From Acidobacteriota bacterium (GTDB lineage: Bacteria > Acidobacteriota > Terriglobia > Terriglobales > Acidobacteriaceae), in assembly GCA_021836865.1 (NCBI GenBank), contig JAKBHH010000018.1:1-48846 (forward strand): 48,846 nucleotides of DNA, written 5' to 3'. The first letter of the stretch is position 1. Every line of letters starts with the position of its first letter. Under the pieces are notes generated by a model. The model ran no database searches and had not been told where the DNA came from. It saw only the letters and a program-made list of their open reading frames with translations. Shown one piece after another: positions 34,471 through 42,706 of the stretch. The position numbers were made by a program, and so were the translations under genes.

Positions 34471-36671
34471 CAATTCCCCACTTCGTCGGACGCAGAACTC
34501 TCGCAGCATTCCTGATTTGCTTGCTGGCAGGAATAACGATTTGGGGCATCCGCGCCTATCGACATAGTTCCCGACAGCATCTCCCCTACCACGACTCCTT
34601 CGCGAAGGGAAAGGCCGATGAGTGGAAGGCACTCGGCGGCACCTGGGAGATCTCCAACGGGGTGATGCGGAACGACTCTGACGAACTGGGAGCCAAACTG
34701 CTGACTGGTTCGCCTTATTGGCATAATTACCTGATTGAGGCCGACGTCAGTTTGCTGGGCGTGGACGGAGATGCCGGTCTGGTCATTCGATCCTCCCACG
34801 AGGAGGAGGGTGTCGATTCCTACAACGGCTATTACGCAGGTATCCGTACAAAAGACAATTCGCTTGTGTTGGGCCGCGCCGAGGGCGCCCAGCAGGGTTG
34901 GGTGCGCAATGGCTGGCTTGAGGCGACCAAGCAAAGCCTGATGCTCAGCAAAATACGTCCTCTGGAATGGTTCCACCTGAAGCTGCTGGCCTATGGCTGC
35001 CAGATTGCTGCCTCCGTCACTACCGCCTCTCAGCCCACTCCAACAGTCCTGACGATTAAGGATGCAAACTGCCTGGCCTCCGGGCGGTTCGGTCTGCGCT
35101 CGTACTCCTCCGGCGGTGCCTGGCGCAATGTGGTGGTGCGAGCCGCAACCCGCGAGGACCTGACAGGGATGCTGCAGAACAGCGGAACTGAGGAGAAGCA
35201 GAGTCTGCAGAATGCCCCCATCGAAGACCCTGCATTCACTGTGCCCTCACCACGGCTTGAGCAACAGCGAACATCAACAAATGTTCAGAGCGTTGGCAGC
35301 CTGCGCCTCGCATCTTTCGCTCACCCCGTCCGTGCAACGATTCGCGGAGTGGTCATCCTCACTTCGCCACTGCTTTTCGTCCAGGACTCCACGGGTGGAG
35401 CCTACGTGCCCTGGCCCAAAGCTCCTCCGCTCAAAGTGGGGGACGAAGTTGAAGTCACCGGCAACGTGAGTCCGGGAGACTTTAGCTCAACCATCGAGCA
35501 GGCCAACGTACACGTGCTGTGGCAGCGAACCCCCATGCCGCCGATCTCAGTTACCGCATCGCAGGCATCAACTGGAAAATTCGATGCCACGTTCATTGAA
35601 GTTCGCGGTCGTCTGGCAGCCAAAGAACGGGATCCTGGAGACGCGCTCACTCTCGATCTCGACGAGGGACCGCAGTCATTCCGCGCCATTCTGAGTTCAA
35701 CCCGCGGCGATCAGCTTTTTGAGGGACTTCGCCCTGGTTCCATACTTCAGCTTCGGGGCATCTGCGTTGTCGATCCAAAATTCACACAGAATCGCACGCC
35801 CTTTGTCCTCTTGCTTCGCTCCAATGAAGACCTGCAGATACTGGCGGGGCCGCCGTGGTGGAACACAGGCCACATCGTGCTCCTTGTGGTCCTCACTCTT
35901 CTCCTGGGGCTACTCGTGAATCTTGTCTATCAGCGCATTGAGCATTGGCGGTTCAACGCCGTGCTGCAGGAACGCGAGCGCCTGGCCCAGGAGATGCACG
36001 ATACCCTGGCGCAAAGCTTCGCCGGCGTCGGATTCCAGTTGCAGGCGATCCGCTCTGGAATGCCTGCAGCAATGACCGACCTGCATCGGCAGCTCGATCT
36101 GGCCAATACGCTCGTCCGCCGCAGCCACGAAGAGGCGCGCCGTAGCATCACGACTCTGCGGCCGGAGTGGCTGAAGTCTGAGGACGTACTTTCCGCGCTG
36201 GAGACCTCCGCACGGCACATGGTAGCCGGTGGTGTTGTGCAGGTGGCCACGGAGAGAGAGGGTGACCAAAGGACTATTCCGCTACGGATCGCAGACGCCC
36301 TCTTTCGCATCGGGCAAGAAGCGGTTGCGAATGCGGTCCGGCACGCCAACCCGAACGTGCTGAAGCTACGCATCCAGTACGAAAAGAATCTCGCTTCTCT
36401 TGAGATTCAAGACAACGGATCAGGCTTTATACCGGGCCAGAATGTGGCAGGATTCGGAGTTCGGGGCATGCGTAAGCGCGCTCAGGATATATCAGCCAAA
36501 CTTACCATTGAGAGTCAGCCCGGTAAAGGCACACGAGTCGTGGTTGCTGCGCCACTACCGCCTCGCATCACATTCACTTCCTGGCCTAGACTTTGGTGGA
36601 CTTTTATCGTGGAGCATGGAATCAATGCTGGATTCTCCAAGCGCACCAATTCGTATTCTTATCGTGGATGA
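34467..36671 (+). CDS. Sensor histidine kinase with concanavalin-like and OB-fold-like extracytoplasmic domains (module B)
   Basis: This 734-residue kinase is paralogous to the kinase at 6884-9061. It has an N-terminal helix (about 11-31) and a concanavalin/LamG-like domain (LGGTWEISNGVMRND, NYLIEADVSLLG, DSYNGYYAGIR). An OB-like domain follows (ATIRGVVILTSPLLFVQDSTGG), then a second helix before QERERLAQEMHDTLAQ with phospho-acceptor H511, and an HATPase domain (GQEAVANAVRHANP, DNGSGF, GFGVRGM). The start overlaps the stop of the binding-protein gene (ATGA). Its 3' end runs 56 bases into the response-regulator gene, giving a C-terminal tail after the ATPase domain that the module A kinase also has in different sequence. 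Confidence 0.92.
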   Translation: MTIPHFVGRRTLAAFLICLLAGITIWGIRAYRHSSRQHLPYHDSFAKGKADEWKALGGTWEISNGVMRNDSDELGAKLLTGSPYWHNYLIEADVSLLGVDGDAGLVIRSSHEEEGVDSYNGYYAGIRTKDNSLVLGRAEGAQQGWVRNGWLEATKQSLMLSKIRPLEWFHLKLLAYGCQIAASVTTASQPTPTVLTIKDANCLASGRFGLRSYSSGGAWRNVVVRAATREDLTGMLQNSGTEEKQSLQNAPIEDPAFTVPSPRLEQQRTSTNVQSVGSLRLASFAHPVRATIRGVVILTSPLLFVQDSTGGAYVPWPKAPPLKVGDEVEVTGNVSPGDFSSTIEQANVHVLWQRTPMPPISVTASQASTGKFDATFIEVRGRLAAKERDPGDALTLDLDEGPQSFRAILSSTRGDQLFEGLRPGSILQLRGICVVDPKFTQNRTPFVLLLRSNEDLQILAGPPWWNTGHIVLLVVLTLLLGLLVNLVYQRIEHWRFNAVLQERERLAQEMHDTLAQSFAGVGFQLQAIRSGMPAAMTDLHRQLDLANTLVRRSHEEARRSITTLRPEWLKSEDVLSALETSARHMVAGGVVQVATEREGDQRTIPLRIADALFRIGQEAVANAVRHANPNVLKLRIQYEKNLASLEIQDNGSGFIPGQNVAGFGVRGMRKRAQDISAKLTIESQPGKGTRVVVAAPLPPRITFTSWPRLWWTFIVEHGINAGFSKRTNSYSYRG

Positions 36672-37266
36672 CCATCCGGTCGTGCTCGCCGGCCTTACCA
36701 GCATGCTCGGCACGCAATCCGGTATCGAGGTTGTTGGTGCCGCCCAGAGCGGTGAAGACGCGCTCAATATACTGGCCCGCACGCCAACAGATCTCGTGCT
36801 GCTGGATTTACGAATGCCCGGAATGAGCGGAATCGATACCCTCCAGGCCTTTCGGCGAGCGAAAGTCAGCGCCCGCACTATCGTTCTCACAAGTTTTGAA
36901 ACGGATGAGAACATTTACGGCGCAGTGCAAGCTGGAGCACAGGGCTACCTTCTCAAAGACACGCCCCAGGCCAGCATGGTGGAAGCCATCCGAACCGTCC
37001 ATTCTGGCCGGCGGTATCTGCCACCGAATATTGCCGCACGGCTGGCTGAGCGAATGATGCGGACAAATCTCACATACCGGGAGCTTGAAGTGTTGAACAT
37101 GCTCTCCCGCGGACTCACCAACAAGGAGATAGGCACGGTCCTCCAAATCAGCGGAAACACTGTCCGCAACCACGTCAATAGCATTATTGAAAAGCTGGAA
37201 GTCTCGGACCGCACCGAAGCGGCGACTACTGCGATCCATCGCGGCCTCATCAACATCGAGAATTGA
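36616..37266 (+). CDS. NarL/LuxR-type response regulator (module B)
   Basis: This 216-residue regulator has a receiver with DD18-19, phospho-acceptor D64 (LVLLDLRMPGMSG) and a LLKDTP lysine. Its LuxR-type DNA-binding end carries LTYRELEVLNMLSRGLTNKEIG and NTVRNHVNSIIEKL. It is paralogous to the regulator at 6259-6900. The start at 36616 has a ggag just upstream; ATG at 36625 is an alternative. The gene overlaps the kinase by 56 bases. It is the last gene of module B before the mnmE 3' end. Confidence 0.92.
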   Translation: MESMLDSPSAPIRILIVDDHPVVLAGLTSMLGTQSGIEVVGAAQSGEDALNILARTPTDLVLLDLRMPGMSGIDTLQAFRRAKVSARTIVLTSFETDENIYGAVQAGAQGYLLKDTPQASMVEAIRTVHSGRRYLPPNIAARLAERMMRTNLTYRELEVLNMLSRGLTNKEIGTVLQISGNTVRNHVNSIIEKLEVSDRTEAATTAIHRGLINIEN

Positions 37267-37594
37267 TCGCGACCGAAACGGTCAGGCGAGAGCCGGCCCC
37301 CATCGCTCGCCAAACTAAACGACTCGCGTACCCCGCCGGGGTCCCAAGTTATTGAACACGCTAGCCTACGACGACTTCATAGGATCAGTCCTGGGAACTG
37401 ACGAGGATTCTGCGATCCACCGCGACGTGAGGTCGCCATGTCGGACAGTGGCGTGTCGTTCCACCAATGCCAAGGAAGCAAGATCATCTTCGCGGTTGAT
37501 TGTGGCGGCAAAGTTGGGGTGAGTAATGCAAGGCGAACCGAGGTTCGCGATCCCTATCTCCGATGTAAGTCATTGATAATACACAATTTTTTAC
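37267..37594. other. Convergent non-coding gap at the island edge
   Basis: No gene is supported in these 328 bases between the response regulator (+) and mnmE (-). A perfect short hairpin gcgaacc / ggttcgc (37533-37539 with 37542-37548) and an AT-rich stretch before the mnmE stop (ttgataatacacaatttttt) are present. An island integrase would be expected near here, but I see no trace of one. Confidence 0.5.
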
Positions 37595-38983
37595 CTACTT
37601 GCCGATGCAGAAGGTTGAAAAGATCAGTTGAAGAATATCGTCCGATGTGGTCTGGCCCGTCAGGGAGTCCAAAGCCCACAGCGCGCGGTAGAGATCGATC
37701 AGAATCATCTCGTCAGGAATCTGCTTCGCGTTTGCGCTTGCGGCATCGCTCAGAGCGGCGCGCGCCGTGGCGATGGCTTGCTGATGGCGCAGGTTGGTGA
37801 GCATTCCCGGCTCAGAGGCGGCGCCGCCCGTGGCAAGCGTAAGGATCCGCTCGCGCAGTGCGGCGATGCCCTGGCCAGTAAGAGCCGATGTTGCCATGGT
37901 GTCGATGCCCAAGCCTCCAATTGCCTTTTCATGCGCACCCACCGCATCTGTCGCGGCCAAGTCGCATTTGTTGATTGCGACAACTGCAGGGCGTCCTGCC
38001 ACCGCTGCCAGCAGGCTGCGCTCCTCGTCGTTGAGCGGCTGCGTCGCATCCAGAACCACAAGCGCCAGGGCGGAATCGGCCAGCGCTTCACGACTGCGCG
38101 CGATGCCCATCTTCTCGGCCTCCTCCTCTGCCGCGCGCAGCCCGGCTGTGTCCACGAGTTCCAGAGGAATTCCATTGAGTGAAATGCGTTCTGTGACGGG
38201 GTCGCGCGTGGTGCCGGGACTGGCGGTGACAATCGCGCGGTCCCGCTCAACCAGTCGATTGAAGAGCGAGCTCTTGCCGGCATTCGGCCGGCCCACAATG
38301 GCGAGCGTCAGCCCGTCATGCACAATGCGGCCTCGCGCAAAGGAGGCATCGAGCGCCGCCAGCGGAGGGCCAAGCTCATCAAGGCGGCGCGCAATCTCGG
38401 CTTGCGAAGTGACCTCCACATCGTCTTCTGCGAAATCGATGCCGGCCTCCAACTGCGCAATCAGTTCCACGAGCGCCTGCTTGATGGGCTGCACGCGCAG
38501 GCTGAGTGCGCCGCCCATCTGACTGGCGGCCTGCCGAGCCTGCGTGAGCGTGTGAGCCTCGATGAGATCACGGACGGCCTCTGCCTGCGTCAGGTCGAGC
38601 TTGCCGGCCAGGAATGCGCGCTCGGTGAATTCGCCTGGCTCGGCTAGCCGTGCGCCAAGCTCAAGTGCGCGGCGCAGGAGCAGATCGAGCACCACAGGCG
38701 AGCCATGCGCGGCAATCTCTACCAGATCTTCTCCGGTATAAGAGTTGGGTGCGGCAAACCATGTGACCAGCGCTTCGTCAATGCACCCGCTTCCGGCCTC
38801 AGGAGTGTCCAGCACGTTTGCCAGTCGCGCGCGCGCATGTTCCAGAGGGCCGCGAATGGAAACAACTTGCGCCGCGATGGAAGTAGATAGGGAACCGCTC
38901 AGTCGCACAATGCCGATTCCGCCTCGCCCCGGCGGCGTGGAGATTGCGGTGATGGTGTCGGTCGTTGTTTCGGGCTGCATCAT
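37595..38983 (-). CDS. mnmE: tRNA modification GTPase MnmE (TrmE)
   Basis: This 462-residue enzyme works with MnmG to make 5-(carboxymethyl)aminomethyl-uridine at tRNA wobble position 34. The N-terminal folate-binding domain is followed by a helical domain and an inserted GTPase domain with GRPNAGKS (231-238), TTRD, DTAG (278-281) and NKCD. The C-terminus is the usual FCIGK, whose Cys is needed for the reaction. Length is normal and the gene is intact. Its last bases (37597-37616) are the second copy of the candidate attachment repeat, a known target of SGI1-type islands. Confidence 0.97.
   Translation of the reverse strand: MMQPETTTDTITAISTPPGRGGIGIVRLSGSLSTSIAAQVVSIRGPLEHARARLANVLDTPEAGSGCIDEALVTWFAAPNSYTGEDLVEIAAHGSPVVLDLLLRRALELGARLAEPGEFTERAFLAGKLDLTQAEAVRDLIEAHTLTQARQAASQMGGALSLRVQPIKQALVELIAQLEAGIDFAEDDVEVTSQAEIARRLDELGPPLAALDASFARGRIVHDGLTLAIVGRPNAGKSSLFNRLVERDRAIVTASPGTTRDPVTERISLNGIPLELVDTAGLRAAEEEAEKMGIARSREALADSALALVVLDATQPLNDEERSLLAAVAGRPAVVAINKCDLAATDAVGAHEKAIGGLGIDTMATSALTGQGIAALRERILTLATGGAASEPGMLTNLRHQQAIATARAALSDAASANAKQIPDEMILIDLYRALWALDSLTGQTTSDDILQLIFSTFCIGK
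37597..37616 (-). other. mnmE 3' end, candidate attachment site
   Basis: This is the partner of the repeat at 21981-22000 and has the same orientation. The two differ at positions 5 and 18 of 20. The sequence codes for the end of MnmE, so an element inserting here can restore the gene end, as SGI1-type islands do. Confidence 0.6.
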
Positions 38984-39047
38984 GGGCTGCCTACAGTCTA
39001 GAGTGTTTGGCGTGCGATGAGGTGCCCGGATCCATAGGGTGACTGCG

Positions 39048-39057
39048 AAAACGTTTT
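39048..39057. promoter_or_regulatory. LacI-type operator-like palindrome before the third TonB receptor
   Basis: The perfect palindrome aaaacgtttt is centred on CG, the usual layout for LacI-family operators. It lies 125 bases before the receptor start and would cover the -35 position of the promoter at 39079. Confidence 0.45.
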
Positions 39058-39078
39058 AGCACAAGCATCGAACAAATA

Positions 39079-39084
39079 TATAAT
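39079..39084 (+). promoter_or_regulatory. Likely -10 box of the third TonB receptor
   Basis: A consensus tataat lies about 98 bases before the receptor start; a weak -35 (ttagca) sits 17 bases upstream, next to the palindrome at 39048. The mnmE promoter must lie in the same 198-bp divergent gap but I cannot point to it. Confidence 0.45.
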
Positions 39085-39181
39085 GCGGTTGTAATCGCAA
39101 GATCAATTTCGGGCCGACTTTGTAATGCACCGCGTTGCCTTGTCTGGCGCGTCGGTGTTACGAGCGATGGGATAAGCACAG

Positions 39182-42100
39182 ATGAGGAATACGTTTTCGC
39201 CCTTTGGGGCCATGGGCAAGCTGCGGTCGACATGCGGTCGCGGGTTTGCCTGGATACTTGCTCTTGCCGTCATGTTTGGATGCTTTTCCGCGCACGCACA
39301 ACAGAATGACCAACTGGTTTTGCGGGGCATCCTGCGCGATGGCGGCGGTGCACCTATCCCGGGTGCCACCGTCGCATTGAAGAGCGACAAGGCGACAGCG
39401 CAAGTCAATACCCGGTCGGACGGCACCTTTCAGTTTGCGCCCCTACCCGCGGGCCAGTATCGGCTGACGGTTCAAATCAACGGGAACACAATTGAATCCG
39501 CGCAGGCCATGGAGCTAGCTGCCGCCACTCAATCCGCGGTACTCACCCTCTCCAGCCGCGGAGAACTCACCGTGGCAGCCCTCAAGGGGGCGGATGAGGC
39601 TTCAACCGGCGGCGAGCAGCTTTCAGGTCAGGCCGTGAGCTCGCTGCCCTTGAACAAGCGTGACTTCAGCTCCCTGCTTTTGCTGGCCGCAGGCACGATG
39701 ACCGACACCAACGGCGCTACGAATTTCACCGCGCAGTTTGCCATCAACGGCCAGCGCGGCGTGGAGGCGACCTTCGCCATGGATGGCGCTGACATCAGCG
39801 ATCCGGAGATGGGCGGCGCCACCTTTACCAACTTCGACGTTGATGCTGTCGAAGAGATTCAATCCAGCACGGGCTGGATGCCGGCAGAGATAGGGCGCGG
39901 TGCATCAGGCTTTACGAACATCGTGACGCGTTCCGGCGCCAGTGGTTTTCACGGCTCGGCTTTTGAATTTGTGCGCAACTCGGCTTTTGACGCGCGCAAC
40001 TATTTTGATCATGCCACGCCTGCCTTTCCGGGGCGCATTCCGCCTTTCCGCCGCAATGAGTTTGGCTTTACCAACGGTGGGCCAATCTACCTGCCGCATG
40101 TTTACGACGGCCGCAAGCGCACCTTCTATTTCGGCCAGTATCAAGGATTCCGCCAGGTCCTGGGCACCACGCAAGTGATGCCCGTGCCCACGGCCCTCGA
40201 GCGCACCGGAAGGGATTCGGTTACGTATTCCGATGGCTCGACCGACACACTGAATGTACCGGTGAATCCCAGCATTGCCGCCATCCTGGCTCGCTATCCA
40301 CTGCCCAATCTAGCATCGGGCGCATATCAGGACCGCACCTACGCAACGCCCTCGAAGGTAACGACCAATGCCGACCAGTTTTCTCTACGCATCGATCACG
40401 CCTTCTCGCCCAAAGACCAGTTCTTTGCACGATTCAACTATGACAATCTGACGGGCCCGACGACGAACCCGGACCAGACGGCTATCGCCCCGGAGTTTGG
40501 TGTGCAGTATATCGATCACCAGCGCAACGTGGTTGGCACCTACACGCGCACGGTGTCGCCACGTCTGGTTCTGGAATCACTGTTCAGCATCACACGCACC
40601 ACGCCGGGATTCCCCACCAGCGACTATACGGACCCGGCGGTCAAGTTCAACGACGGTCTCTTTGAGCCTTTCAATGCGGCGGGTGGCTCGGTGATGCAAG
40701 CCTACGGTAATCTCTTTCAGGGCCGGCAGACTCTCGCCTACACTACAGGGCGGCACGTGGTGAAGGCTGGCGTTGAAGCGCGCCTTAATCGCGACACCAC
40801 CTACTTTGGCATGAGCCCCAACGGAGAGTACGACTTTGGCGGCGGAACGGCCTATGCGACTGAGGCGATTCCTTCGCAAAGCGGCAATCACAACATCGCT
40901 GTAGGTGACCCGCTGCCGGACACACTTTCCAGCTTTCTTTCCGGCAGCCCGTTCGTGTACACCGTGGGCATTGCCTCCCCGCCTTTCTCGGGTGGCCAAC
41001 ATATCGGCCCGGCTGCCATCAATCGCAACAACGCCAGCATCTGGCTGCAGGACACGTGGAAAGTTACCCCAAGATTCACTCTCGACTACGGACTGCGTTG
41101 GGAGCTTTACACGCCGATCAGCGAGCGCGCGCACCGCACCGCCGGCTTCCAGAACGTGAACGGGATCCAGCAGTATATCGTCGACCCCCAGCCGGGTTAT
41201 CGCACCAATTGGAATGGCTGGGGTCCGCGCGTGCAGACGGCCTGGGAAGTGACCCACAACCTGCAAGTCCATGCCGGTGGAGCGATCACCGTCATCCCAC
41301 CGAATATCTGGCAGGATAACTTCCTTACCGGATCCACACCCTTCGTGGTGTATCCGCGTCTGGTCGCGGCCTCGACTGCGCCGATTCGCTATGGGTTCCA
41401 GATCACGCCCGCGCAGTTGCCCAAAGTGTATTCGTCCAGCGGCCAGGTACTGTTCGCCGGCGGCGCGTCAACTGCAATCGCGCCTAATACCGTGATGGAT
41501 GTCGACCGGTACGAAAAGGATATGGCGGCTCTCACGCCCAGCCATGTGGTCAGCGCTCTGAACCTGAGCGGCATTGATCCATCGTTTGGCAACGCAACGT
41601 TGTTTACATGGACGGCTGGGTTCGAGCGTAAGTTCGGCAATTTGACGGCGGACGCGAACTATGTGGGCACCGCAGCTGAAAAGCTGCCGCGTTATAGCTT
41701 CCCGAACGCTTATCCTGGCGCTTATCCTGGATTTGCTCCACATACCCAGTTCGATAGCTCGGGAAATGTTATTGGCGGCTTCGGCGTGGAGAATGTTATC
41801 GTCGCGGATTCTCACTCCACCTATCATGCACTGCAAACTTCTCTCGCAGGTACGATTGGGCACGGTGGCCCCGGTCTTCAGGCAAGTTATACCTGGAGTA
41901 AGTCGATCGACGATACGAGCCAGGTTCTCGGCGGCACGGGAGCAACCGGCGCAGTAACCTCCGGATTCTCGCAGGACCCCTACGACACGCATCCGGAAAA
42001 GGGCCCGTCAACCTTTGATGTGACCCACGCGTTCAGCCTGAGCCTTGCGCAGGACTTGCATGTGCAAGACATAGGCTTTCTTCATTTCATCGGCAAGACG

Positions 42101-42616
42101 ATGACGGAAGGTTGGGAGATGCTAAGCATCTCCAGCATCAACTCGGGGTTGCCGTTCACGGTCTACTCGGGTATTCAGCAAACCGGCTATGGATCCAACG
42201 GCGTCGACCGCCCCGACCAGATCGCCACGCCGCAACTTTCCACCGCGCGCAAGACCCGTGAAGACTATTTTGGCCAAGGCGCGAACAACGCGACGGATTT
42301 CTTCTCGATTCCAATTAACATTCCCGGTGGCACAGGTCCCAATCAAGGCCGCTTTGGCACCCTGGGCCGCAATACATTCCGGGGACCGGCATATTATGAC
42401 TTTGACTTTGCGTTTATCAAAGACACGCCCTTTGGTCACCGCAAGAGCGGCATCGAACTCACCGATCTGCAGTTCCGCGCGGAGCTCTTTAATCTCTTCA
42501 ACATCGTGAATATGGGGTTGCCGGCCAACATTCTCAACGGCTCGGGCTTCGGCGAGATCAGCAAGACGGCAGGCACCTCGCGGCAGATCCAGTTCTCGCT
42601 CAAGCTGATCTATTAG
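39182..42616 (+). CDS. TonB-dependent receptor with carboxypeptidase-regulatory-like N-terminus (third copy)
   Basis: This 1,144-residue outer-membrane receptor is of the same broad type as the two in the glycan modules but clearly from another branch. The plug reads QFAINGQRGVEATFAMDGADISDPEMGG, and it lacks the SIRPGVLNL stretch shared by the other two. The signal peptide ends near SAHAQ (residue 40). A regulatory-like domain spans about 45-130, and the C-terminus SLKLIY ends in an aromatic residue, as expected. The start at 39182 is supported weakly; ATG at 39212 is possible. No substrate can be inferred; the next gene is a serine hydrolase. Confidence 0.92.
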   Translation: MRNTFSPFGAMGKLRSTCGRGFAWILALAVMFGCFSAHAQQNDQLVLRGILRDGGGAPIPGATVALKSDKATAQVNTRSDGTFQFAPLPAGQYRLTVQINGNTIESAQAMELAAATQSAVLTLSSRGELTVAALKGADEASTGGEQLSGQAVSSLPLNKRDFSSLLLLAAGTMTDTNGATNFTAQFAINGQRGVEATFAMDGADISDPEMGGATFTNFDVDAVEEIQSSTGWMPAEIGRGASGFTNIVTRSGASGFHGSAFEFVRNSAFDARNYFDHATPAFPGRIPPFRRNEFGFTNGGPIYLPHVYDGRKRTFYFGQYQGFRQVLGTTQVMPVPTALERTGRDSVTYSDGSTDTLNVPVNPSIAAILARYPLPNLASGAYQDRTYATPSKVTTNADQFSLRIDHAFSPKDQFFARFNYDNLTGPTTNPDQTAIAPEFGVQYIDHQRNVVGTYTRTVSPRLVLESLFSITRTTPGFPTSDYTDPAVKFNDGLFEPFNAAGGSVMQAYGNLFQGRQTLAYTTGRHVVKAGVEARLNRDTTYFGMSPNGEYDFGGGTAYATEAIPSQSGNHNIAVGDPLPDTLSSFLSGSPFVYTVGIASPPFSGGQHIGPAAINRNNASIWLQDTWKVTPRFTLDYGLRWELYTPISERAHRTAGFQNVNGIQQYIVDPQPGYRTNWNGWGPRVQTAWEVTHNLQVHAGGAITVIPPNIWQDNFLTGSTPFVVYPRLVAASTAPIRYGFQITPAQLPKVYSSSGQVLFAGGASTAIAPNTVMDVDRYEKDMAALTPSHVVSALNLSGIDPSFGNATLFTWTAGFERKFGNLTADANYVGTAAEKLPRYSFPNAYPGAYPGFAPHTQFDSSGNVIGGFGVENVIVADSHSTYHALQTSLAGTIGHGGPGLQASYTWSKSIDDTSQVLGGTGATGAVTSGFSQDPYDTHPEKGPSTFDVTHAFSLSLAQDLHVQDIGFLHFIGKTMTEGWEMLSISSINSGLPFTVYSGIQQTGYGSNGVDRPDQIATPQLSTARKTREDYFGQGANNATDFFSIPINIPGGTGPNQGRFGTLGRNTFRGPAYYDFDFAFIKDTPFGHRKSGIELTDLQFRAELFNLFNIVNMGLPANILNGSGFGEISKTAGTSRQIQFSLKLIY

Positions 42617-42706
42617 CTTGAGCATTTCCCTGCCGCTGTATTCCGTCTCTGTTATAAAGGGTGCGGTATGCAGACCCGTTTTCTTTGCGGGCTATTGGGG
42701 ACACAG

